A DNA stretch of 12,821 bases from contig CAYHSY010000026.1 in assembly GCA_964359435.1 (NCBI GenBank), positions 1-12,821 of the forward strand, written 5' to 3'. Each line of letters opens with the position of its first letter. The first letter of the stretch is position 1. Source of the stretch: CAYHSY01 sp964359435. Its GTDB lineage: Bacteria > Patescibacteriota > Minisyncoccia > UBA6257 > JAUSGH01. The notes under the pieces are model-generated. The model was given only the letters and a program-made list of their open reading frames with translations, was not told where the DNA came from and ran no database searches. Positions 6,700 through 12,443 of this stretch are shown in pieces. A program made the position numbers and the translations under genes.

Positions 6700-7637
6700 A
6701 TCACAGTATTGATTTTTTGAGCGTAGAGCTCAACAATATGCCGCGCGTTAGGTTCTATGTCCAGATCGCGCAAGGCAGCCCGGGCAGGCATCCAAATATA
6801 ACCTTCGGCTTCATCATTCAAACGCACGCGGCGGCTACCGACACGCACCACCTTATCAACAAAAATATGCTGAACGCCACCACGATAATAACCGGAGTTC
6901 TTAAACTGGTCAAAGGTGGCCAGATGTTCCCCAATCTTTCCGTCCAACCCAGTTTCTTCCTTTATCTCCCGCGCCAAAGCACCATTAATACGTTCGTTTC
7001 GCCTGACCTTGCCGCCCACCACCGAATACCGGCCACCCCATTTATGCGTCTTGACCAACAGAATTTGCTTCTCTTTTTTAGAATCGCTTCCGGCGTATTC
7101 GATGATGCCGCCGGCGGCAACCACCGATCCCGGCACCATCAAGCCCTCCCAGAGCTTATGAATAACTTTTTCATTGGGTTTAATCTTTGGAGCCGGCAAA
7201 CTCTCGTGCTCGACAATATAGGACGCCAATGTTTCCGCCCGCCAGACAGCGTTGCCGTGAACATAAGCCGGATGATCGGCTAATTTTTCCATAAAAAACG
7301 TCGGCACATTGGAGGTCTGCGCTATACCTAATTCATAAGACGCACTTTTGCCAATATACCCCTCCGGATTCACAAAATAACTGAACCCATTCTCACTCAA
7401 TCGCTTCAGATTGCGAAGGTAGAGAAGTTCAACCATCCTTCGATCATCCTCTACGTCGCTTTCCAAAACCGCAAAACCTTCTTTAATAGACTTTATTTCC
7501 GAAAAGGCAGGCGCCAGAACCTCTATGCCGGCCCGAGTAAAAACCGCGTGAATACGCTTAATCTCTTCAAAATACTTCCGAAAACTGCCATGCAGTACGC
7601 ATCTAAACTGCGGCTTGCCTATCATCTTCTGTTCCAT
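6687..7637 (-). CDS. Deoxyribosyltransferase-like domain fused to Nudix hydrolase
   Basis: Two-domain cytoplasmic protein of 316 residues. Residues about 9-125 resemble nucleoside 2-deoxyribosyltransferases: HGSFRKYFEEIKR, LAPAFSE, and FVNPEGYIGKSASYELGIAQ (88-107, with E102 the likely catalytic glutamate). Residues about 170-312 are a Nudix domain with a perfect Nudix box at 209-231 (G-x5-E-x7-REIKEETGL) and YSVVGGK before it. The family roles suggest it recognises or cleaves modified nucleotides, but the substrate cannot be read off. The N-domain could serve binding only. The ATG at 7637 lies inside the end of the nucleotidyltransferase gene (35-nt overlap); an ATG at 7625 is an alternative. 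Neither has a convincing SD, so coupled translation is likely. Confidence 0.87.
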   Translation of the reverse strand: MEQKMIGKPQFRCVLHGSFRKYFEEIKRIHAVFTRAGIEVLAPAFSEIKSIKEGFAVLESDVEDDRRMVELLYLRNLKRLSENGFSYFVNPEGYIGKSASYELGIAQTSNVPTFFMEKLADHPAYVHGNAVWRAETLASYIVEHESLPAPKIKPNEKVIHKLWEGLMVPGSVVAAGGIIEYAGSDSKKEKQILLVKTHKWGGRYSVVGGKVRRNERINGALAREIKEETGLDGKIGEHLATFDQFKNSGYYRGGVQHIFVDKVVRVGSRRVRLNDEAEGYIWMPARAALRDLDIEPNARHIVELYAQKINTVIFKY

Positions 7638-8202
7638 ATGGAATTATTTTTAATTTCGGCCAAATGCCGGCCCAACGCTCAATCTTTTCATTATATATCC
7701 GCGTGGTGGCATGTATCTTGTTGGCCCTAACTATCATAGCAAAAAGATCGTTTAAACCAAACGGAGCACGGATTTTGAATTGACCGTCTTGGTTCTTCCG
7801 CACACCGATGGATGTGGCTGTGGCTGGCCAAGTGGCAATGGCCTCTTCCGCTGATTGGTACGGCTTAATGGACACGCCGAAATGATTTTTGTGCCACAAG
7901 TGCACCCTGGCTTGATTTTTAATGTCCAGCGGGGCTGAAATGCCCTGAAAAATCTTTTGGCTTTTTTGAATAAAAAGATCTTCAGCTTCATATGAAGTGT
8001 CGCCGGCGTCGAAATAAACCAAATCGTAATCCTTGATACCATATTCCGGCAGAAAACCGTGCGCATGATTCCAAACTGTCTGCGCCACCGCTCCCCCGCC
8101 CACATACCAATTGGGCGCGCCCAACTCCCCCGCCCGCTCCAAAATGAGCCGCAAGTTGCGATTATTTCGAACTATCCCCAAAAATTCTTTTTCCAACTCC
8201 AT
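7603..8202 (-). CDS. DUF925/COG3575-type nucleotidyltransferase-like protein
   Basis: Member of the NTP_transf_6 (DUF925) group, a distant branch of the nucleotidyltransferase fold with no settled substrate. Visible motifs are NWYVGGGAVAQTVWNH (GG and following helix), IKDYDLVYFD (acidic metal-binding strand), IKNQARVHLWH, then ATWPATATSIGVR, diagnostic for the family, and APFGLNDLFAMIVRANK near the C-terminus. I chose the ATG at 8202 (199 residues, starting MELEKEF), which is 4 nt past the YjjX stop; a TTG at 8223 would overlap that gene. The end overlaps the start of the Nudix fusion gene. The operon context links it to nucleotide handling. Confidence 0.85.
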   Translation of the reverse strand: MELEKEFLGIVRNNRNLRLILERAGELGAPNWYVGGGAVAQTVWNHAHGFLPEYGIKDYDLVYFDAGDTSYEAEDLFIQKSQKIFQGISAPLDIKNQARVHLWHKNHFGVSIKPYQSAEEAIATWPATATSIGVRKNQDGQFKIRAPFGLNDLFAMIVRANKIHATTRIYNEKIERWAGIWPKLKIIPYGTEDDRQAAV

Positions 8203-8206
8203 GAAT

Positions 8207-8743
8207 CTATTTTTCAAAATCAAATTTCTCCAAATGGATCAGCGCAGCGCGGATGGCTTCTTGGGTATAGGCCTTGCGGTTCAAGCGGCCGCGGGTCACA
8301 ATACCCACCAACCCTTCGGCCGAACCGACTTTAGGATTTTTGGTGAGTCCCGCTTTCAAAGCCGCGTCGTTCATGTTAAGTCCTTCGTGAATCATATAAT
8401 GCGTGACGACCTTCGGCGCCTCCCAAGCAGAAGAAAGCCCCAGATGAAATTCGCGGCCGTCGTAAATGGCGCAAACACAGACATCCATATAGCCACTTTT
8501 AGTGTTTGGCACCTGCATCAAACCCGATTCCAAGCCGATGCCATAATCGCAACCATCAAAGGCGGCGCGAGCCCGGTTCATGGCGCCCTTCACGGTTTCA
8601 TCGAGCGACTTGGGCTGGTCAGAAACGCCGGAGCCGGCTTCCACACCTATAACCTCCGCGCCGGCCAAGTGCGGGTAATCTTTAATGAGCTCCGCAACAG
8701 CGCTAACCTTAACTTCATTTTTCGATCCGATTTTTATTTTCAT
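8207..8743 (-). CDS. Inosine/xanthosine triphosphatase, YjjX/DUF84 family
   Basis: House-cleaning enzyme that in characterised relatives hydrolyses ITP/XTP to the diphosphates and so keeps deaminated purines out of RNA. The 178-residue chain opens MKIKIGSKNEVKVSAVAEL (phosphate-binding SKN), then GVEAGSGVSDQP and SLDETVKGAMNRARAA (substrate pocket), GIGLESGL (acidic metal site), and GLVGIVTRGRLNRKAYTQEA at the C-terminus. Length and motif order match the family. An in-frame TGA upstream limits the start to the ATG at 8743, which has no SD. A 17-codon ORF with a strong SD overlaps this start in another frame. First gene of a four-gene operon. Precise NTP preference is not visible. Confidence 0.9.
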   Translation of the reverse strand: MKIKIGSKNEVKVSAVAELIKDYPHLAGAEVIGVEAGSGVSDQPKSLDETVKGAMNRARAAFDGCDYGIGLESGLMQVPNTKSGYMDVCVCAIYDGREFHLGLSSAWEAPKVVTHYMIHEGLNMNDAALKAGLTKNPKVGSAEGLVGIVTRGRLNRKAYTQEAIRAALIHLEKFDFEK

Positions 8744-8768
8744 ATTGTTGTTTGTTTTTCTTATTCAT
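8715..8768 (-). CDS. Possible leader ORF overlapping the YjjX start (17 aa)
   Basis: AAGGAG (8777-8782) lies 8 nt before an ATG at 8768 that opens a 17-codon ORF, MNKKNKQQYENKNRIEK, ending in TGA 28 nt inside the YjjX gene in another frame. The YjjX ATG itself has no SD, so ribosomes loading here would have to finish and restart, or compete. The peptide is Lys/Asn/Gln rich and otherwise featureless. It may be a translated leader, or the SD may be chance. Confidence 0.35.
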   Translation of the reverse strand: MNKKNKQQYENKNRIEK

Positions 8769-8796
8769 TAACCAAACTCCTTAACCTAATCATACT
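8768..8796 (+). promoter_or_regulatory. Possible promoter of the 69-aa zinc-knuckle gene
   Basis: TTAACC (8768-8773) and CATACT (8791-8796) are 17 nt apart, each 4 of 6 to consensus. ATCAT-ACTC-ATGAT (8789-8802), a short inverted repeat, overlaps the -10 in this divergent gap and could be an operator. On the minus strand TATGAT (8794-8789) could be a -10 for the YjjX operon. Confidence 0.35.
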
Positions 8797-8823
8797 CATG
8801 ATAGCTCAACGTTACACAATTTT

Positions 8824-8829
8824 GGAGAG
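8824..8829 (+). promoter_or_regulatory. Shine-Dalgarno (GGAGAG)
   Basis: GGAGAG lies 6 nt before the ATG at 8836 and supports that start over the internal ATG six codons later. Confidence 0.6.
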
Positions 8830-8835
8830 TGGGAA

Positions 8836-9045
8836 ATGCAGGCGAAAATAATCATGCACCACGATGATCCGCCTTGTACCGCCCCATTGATAGTCGCTCA
8901 AGATGGGGGGCGGTGGTGCCCGGAGTGCAAACCGCACCCCGACATGCAAAGTATTTGTTTTTACCTCTACTGTCCATCATGCAATGTTCCTCTGAAAAAT
9001 CTGCGATGTCCGCAGTGTACGCGATTATTCGAGCGCCCCAGCTAA
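8836..9045 (+). CDS. Small zinc-knuckle orphan protein (69 aa)
   Basis: No family recognised. The 69-residue chain carries three CPxC knuckles: C28-P-E-C31, C46-P-S-C49 and C58-P-Q-C61, plus C14 and C41, so it almost certainly binds one or two zinc ions as a tandem ribbon. HPDMQSICFYLYCPSC and CPQCTRLFERPS resemble zinc ribbons of nucleic-acid or protein-binding adaptors, but I cannot name a partner. It has a GGAGAG SD, and its TAA stop sits in the loop of an intrinsic terminator. It is divergent from the YjjX operon and converges on secA. Like the genes at 5759 and 6161 it is a plus-strand single in a minus-strand region. Confidence 0.75.
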   Translation: MQAKIIMHHDDPPCTAPLIVAQDGGRWCPECKPHPDMQSICFYLYCPSCNVPLKNLRCPQCTRLFERPS

Positions 9046-9062
9046 TCAGCCGGGGCCTTTTT
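9035..9062 (+). terminator. Intrinsic terminator enclosing the stop codon
   Basis: GCCCC-A-GCT (9035-9043) pairs with AGC-C-GGGGC (9048-9056) with one A/C mismatch and an AATC loop, followed by C and a T-run at 9058-9062. The TAA stop (9043-9045) is split between stem and loop. It points on the plus strand; no T-run follows on the minus strand. Confidence 0.8.
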
Positions 9063-9069
9063 CTTATCC

Positions 9070-11574
9070 CTACCCCCCATGACATTTCTTATACTTCACC
9101 GGCGTTCCGTCTGGCCTTTTCGCTCCGCACGGGCAGGGATCGTTCCTGCCAACTTTGGGAAAAGCCCCAGTCGGTGATGTGTTGGGTATCTTTTGCTGAG
9201 TGTTATGTGTTCCATGTTCCATGCTATGTGTTGCGTGTTCCATGTTATGTGCCGCAAATTTGTCTTTATTCTCCCCGTACCATTGTCCAAAATTAGCGAG
9301 GAGGGCTTGGAACATGGCGTGGCCATCTTTTTTGTATTCCACCAACGGGTCATGCTGGCCGTAAGCGCGCAAACGCACGGCATCGGAGAGCGCTTCCATG
9401 TCGGATAAGTGATTCATCCAGAGCATATCCAAAAACGCCAAAATCTGCGGATGAACCCCGGTAGCCAGAAAATCTTGCCTTTTTTTATAGATAGCCAGAC
9501 GCTGCCTATTCAACACATCGTCATATTCCAATAAATGCTTGCGGGAATCAAAATGCAGACCTTCCACGCGGCGCTGGGCTTCGGTTATAGCGCGCGAAAC
9601 CAGCCGCGAAGCAATGGGCATATCTTCTGGTACATTCAAGGTCTGCATCATGTTTTTGAGACGATCACCGCCAAAAATCCGCATCAAGTCGTCCTCAACG
9701 GAGAGAAAGAACTGCGAGGACCCCGGGTCGCCCTGGCGTGCGGCGCGGCCGCGGAGCTGGTCGTCAATGCGCCGCGCCTCGTGCCGCTCGGTGCCGATGA
9801 CGTGCAATCCGCCTAATCCCACCACCTCATTACGTTCTTGTTCCCATTTGATATATTCGGGATTTGTATTTTCTTTATCTTCAATTTTGAATTTTGAATT
9901 TTGAATTTTGAATTTGCTCGGTGTAGGACCACCGAGCATGATGTCCACGCCGCGGCCGGCCATGTTGGTCGCCACAGTTACGGCGCCTTTGCGCCCCGCC
10001 TGCGCTATGATCGCGCCCTCGCGTTCATTATTTTTGGCGTTCAGGATCTCATGGGGAATAGCGGCCTCGCGCAATAATTTGGAAACCATTTCATTTTTTT
10101 CGATGGAAACCGTGCCTAATAGCACGGGCTGGCCCAACCTGTGCCGCTCTTCAATATCCTTGACGATCGCCGCGTATTTACCGGCCGCGCTTTTATAAAT
10201 CAAATCGGAAGCGTCTTCGCGCACCATGGGCTTATGCGTCGGAATACTCACTACTTCCAGCTTATAAACTTTATCGAATTCTTCCGCCGAAGTTTGGGCC
10301 GTGCCGGTCATGCCGGCCAATTTTTGATAAAGCCGGAAATAGTTTTGAATGGAAATCTGCGCGTAAGTGCGGGATTCTTTCTGAACCGCGACGCCTTCTT
10401 TCGCTTCTATCGCCTGATGGAGCCCGCCGGAATAACGCCGCCCGTGCATGAGCCGGCCGGTGAACTGATCCACAATGATAATTTCATCATCCTTGACCAC
10501 ATAATCTTTATCGCGCGTAAAAAGACCGTAAGATTTCAGAGACTCCTCCAGATAATGCGTGAGCCGGCTGTTTTCTGGGCCATATAAATCCTTGATATTT
10601 AGGGCCTTTTCCACTTTCTCAATACCCGCATCAGTAATGGCAACGGAGTGATGTTTTTCGTCCGCCACATAATCGGTGTCTTTGGCAAGCCGGGAAACGA
10701 CGCGCGCGAAGGTTTTATAATAATCGCTGGATTCGGTGTCCGGCGCGGAAATAATCAAAGGCGTGCGCGCCTCATCAATCAAAATACTATCCACCTCGTC
10801 GATCAGCGCGTAATACCAGCCGCGCTGAACTTGGTCTTCTTTTTGGTAAACCAAGTTATCGCGCAGATAATCGAAACCGAATTCATGATTGGTGCCATAG
10901 GTGATGTCCGCAGCATAGGCCTCGCGGCGCGAGATGGGACGCAAGTACGCGTCCTGCACGCGAAAAGCGCCCGTCGCGTCTCTTTCACGATCAAGCAGAG
11001 CGGATTCCCCGTGGGCGTCCGGTGAGAGAAGTCCGACGACGAATGACGGGTGACCGGTCATCTGTCCTCGGTCTTCGGACTTGCCAATTTTGTAGTCCGG
11101 ATCATAGATCAATGCCCCTTCGTGCACCAGACAAGCAACCGAAAGACCCAGCGCGTGATAAATCTGCCCCATCCAAACGGTGTCACGTTTAGCCAGATAT
11201 TCATTCACGGTCACCACATGTGCTCCACGTCCCCCAAGCGCATTTAAATAAACAGGGGCGGTGGCGGACAGGGTTTTGCCTTCACCGGTGCGCATCTCGG
11301 CAATTTTGCCGTCGGCTAAAACAATGCCGCCCATAAGCTGGGCATCGTAATGGCGCTGGCCCAGCGTGCGCCGCGCGGCTTCTCGCGCCAGAGCAAACGC
11401 GCGCGGCAAAAGCGCCCGGAGTGATTCGCCGGCCTTGGCGCGTTCCCGCAGTTTGCCGCCGGCTTCCCGAAGACCGACATCGGTTAAGGCAGAAATTTCC
11501 GCTTCCAGAGCGTTAATTTCACGGACCTGAACGCGCAGATTTCTGATAGGGCTCCAAAAATTGAAAAATCCCAT
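9070..11574 (-). CDS. secA: Preprotein translocase ATPase SecA, atypical architecture
   Basis: Motor of the Sec export pathway, acting at the membrane with SecYEG. Of 834 residues, the first motor domain shows MRTGEGKT (94-101), DITYGTNHEFGFDYLRDN (223-240) and Walker B LIDEVDSILIDEARTPLI (257-274). The second shows MTGTAQTSAEEF, TNMAGRGVDI (536-545) and IGTERHEARRIDDQLRGR (593-610) with ARQGDPGSSQF. The tail is a zinc motif, GRNDPCPCGA (809-818) to YKKCHGG. Odd points: about 60 residues (150-215) between the GLSV strand and RREAYAADITYGT, where classic SecA has about 15-20; repeat inserts at 553-565 and 776-792; and near-complete loss of the helical wing domain, since LLEYDDVLNRQRLAIYKKRQ (681-700) runs almost directly into LDMLWMNHLSDMEAL (715-729). 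No SD; start is MGFFNF at 11574. Confidence 0.96.
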   Translation of the reverse strand: MGFFNFWSPIRNLRVQVREINALEAEISALTDVGLREAGGKLRERAKAGESLRALLPRAFALAREAARRTLGQRHYDAQLMGGIVLADGKIAEMRTGEGKTLSATAPVYLNALGGRGAHVVTVNEYLAKRDTVWMGQIYHALGLSVACLVHEGALIYDPDYKIGKSEDRGQMTGHPSFVVGLLSPDAHGESALLDRERDATGAFRVQDAYLRPISRREAYAADITYGTNHEFGFDYLRDNLVYQKEDQVQRGWYYALIDEVDSILIDEARTPLIISAPDTESSDYYKTFARVVSRLAKDTDYVADEKHHSVAITDAGIEKVEKALNIKDLYGPENSRLTHYLEESLKSYGLFTRDKDYVVKDDEIIIVDQFTGRLMHGRRYSGGLHQAIEAKEGVAVQKESRTYAQISIQNYFRLYQKLAGMTGTAQTSAEEFDKVYKLEVVSIPTHKPMVREDASDLIYKSAAGKYAAIVKDIEERHRLGQPVLLGTVSIEKNEMVSKLLREAAIPHEILNAKNNEREGAIIAQAGRKGAVTVATNMAGRGVDIMLGGPTPSKFKIQNSKFKIEDKENTNPEYIKWEQERNEVVGLGGLHVIGTERHEARRIDDQLRGRAARQGDPGSSQFFLSVEDDLMRIFGGDRLKNMMQTLNVPEDMPIASRLVSRAITEAQRRVEGLHFDSRKHLLEYDDVLNRQRLAIYKKRQDFLATGVHPQILAFLDMLWMNHLSDMEALSDAVRLRAYGQHDPLVEYKKDGHAMFQALLANFGQWYGENKDKFAAHNMEHATHSMEHGTHNTQQKIPNTSPTGAFPKVGRNDPCPCGAKRPDGTPVKYKKCHGG
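9199..9249. repeat. 21-bp tandem repeat in SecA C-terminal linker
   Basis: On the coding strand about two and a half imperfect copies of a 21-nt unit (CACATARCATGGAACAYRSAA) encode HNMEHAT-HSMEHGT-HNT, residues 776-792. It lies in the linker between the scaffold helices and the zinc tail. The reading frame is kept. Confidence 0.8.
9880..9915. repeat. In-frame A/T-rich heptad repeat within secA
   Basis: The coding strand reads ATTCAAA heptads in near-perfect tandem and encodes KFKIQNSKFKIE, residues 554-565. This is the same word, in the same frame, as in the glycosyltransferase at 620-652. It lies in the variable segment between motif V (TNMAGRG) and GGLHVIGTE, where SecA proteins differ in length. 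Confidence 0.85.
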
Positions 11575-11606
11575 GGATTAATGCACTAAATATACCATAA
11601 ATTTGA

Positions 11607-11645
11607 TAAAATAAAAACTCCATCATGAATCAACATGAGTGGAGT
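11607..11645 (-). terminator. Intrinsic terminator of the 242-aa gene
   Basis: ACTCCA-TCATG (11617-11627) pairs with CATGA-G-TGGAGT (11634-11645), an 11-bp stem with one bulged base and an AATCAA loop. On the minus strand it is followed by TTTTTATTTT (11616-11607). The hairpin includes the last codons and the TGA stop at 11623-11625. It separates this gene from secA. Confidence 0.8.
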
Positions 11646-12351
11646 CCAGCTGGTGGAGAAATTGGAGGTTCTCCCAAATCCGCGCGAGAATCAAGCGGTT
11701 TTCGACAGATTGAGTTGGATCGGCGCGGATCTCCGGCGGTTGATAGGCCCAAACGGAACGATATCTCTCTTCGACCATGCGTACGGCTTGATCAAAAAGA
11801 GCCAGGGCATGCGATTTAATCAAGAGCGAAGCGATGGCTATCTTGCCATTCAGAGAGAGCGGATGGGTTAACAGAAAACGCTGCGCTTCAAGATTATGAC
11901 TGGGCGATAACTCGTCTTTCAGCGCCTCATCAATGCCCTCTTCGGCATGACCGACATCGCGCCATCTCTTTGGCGACCTGGCCATGGTGGCCAGCTCGGA
12001 CCGGAGTGGAAAATCAACGCACAACGTCATCCTAACAATCTTTCCAAGCGCGATTTCCTCACCGTTTAAATGCCGCAGGTAGAGCTCAAGCCCCAAGGCA
12101 ATCCGCCCATCATAAAGACGTTCTTCATTGCCGGACCCCAGGACCTCGCAAAGTACGGGTGAGTGGAATCCGGCGGCAGCGCTTCGGACCGCAACTCGAC
12201 GGCGTTCGGGGTTGATCACTGCCATCATGAATTGCGCATCGGGAAAACCGAGCTTAATGATCAGGCCCGGAACGCAGGCCTCCGAGATTTCAAAGTACTT
12301 ACCCCGCAACGCGTGAGCAGCAAAATCATCAAACAGAACATTATCGGACAT
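11623..12351 (-). CDS. Orphan protein of unknown function (242 aa)
   Basis: I do not recognise a family. The 242-residue chain is soluble, without signal peptide or membrane segment. The first half looks alpha/beta (YFEISEACVPGLIIKLGF, FMMAVINPERRRVAVRSAAA), the middle acidic and charged (LKDELSPSHNLEAQRFLLTH), the last third helical (IAIASLLIKSHALALFDQAV, then VENRLILARIWENLQFLHQL). No catalytic motif stands out; the two cysteines are C26 and C68, with a third at 111. It has its own -10 (TATAAT), a strong AAGGAG SD 7 nt before the ATG, and a terminator over its stop codon. It lies between raiA and secA as an independent unit. The domain impressions are from reading only and are weak. Confidence 0.75.
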   Translation of the reverse strand: MSDNVLFDDFAAHALRGKYFEISEACVPGLIIKLGFPDAQFMMAVINPERRRVAVRSAAAGFHSPVLCEVLGSGNEERLYDGRIALGLELYLRHLNGEEIALGKIVRMTLCVDFPLRSELATMARSPKRWRDVGHAEEGIDEALKDELSPSHNLEAQRFLLTHPLSLNGKIAIASLLIKSHALALFDQAVRMVEERYRSVWAYQPPEIRADPTQSVENRLILARIWENLQFLHQLDSTHVDS

Positions 12352-12358
12352 AGCCCGG

Positions 12359-12364
12359 CTCCTT
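12359..12364 (-). promoter_or_regulatory. Strong Shine-Dalgarno (AAGGAG)
   Basis: AAGGAG on the minus strand, 7 nt before the ATG at 12351, fixes the start of the 242-residue gene. Confidence 0.75.
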
Positions 12365-12379
12365 ATAAAAACTATTTTA

Positions 12380-12385
12380 ATTATA
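12380..12385 (-). promoter_or_regulatory. -10 box of the 242-aa gene
   Basis: TATAAT, exact consensus, lies on the minus strand 28 nt upstream of the ATG, just after the raiA terminator. The -35 region at about 12402-12408 is a T-run belonging to that terminator and is a poor match, so promoter and terminator may share bases. Confidence 0.5.
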
Positions 12386-12401
12386 CCTGATAAAGCCGAA
12401 T

Positions 12402-12432
12402 AAAAAATCTCAGCTGATCGCGGGGATTTTTT
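12402..12432 (-). terminator. Terminator after raiA
   Basis: A-run (12402-12407) and T-run (12427-12432) frame a stem of about 8-10 bp with a G/C-rich interior, symmetric enough to act on both strands. On the minus strand it ends raiA transcription 12 nt after the stop codon and separates it from the 242-residue gene. Confidence 0.65.
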
Positions 12433-12443
12433 AGGAAACTATT

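Noticed and set aside
7603..8223. TTG start for the nucleotidyltransferase gene
   Set aside because: It lies within the YjjX coding sequence; the ATG at 8202, 4 nt after the YjjX stop, is simpler.
8207..8232. AAATTTGATTTTGAAAAA at the end of the YjjX gene as a third heptad repeat
   Set aside because: Only one unit and a half, opposite in orientation to the two clear arrays; A/T richness explains it.
8111..8851. Plus-strand ORF of 246 codons
   Set aside because: It runs antisense through the nucleotidyltransferase and YjjX genes and into the next gene's start; no recognisable domain or SD.
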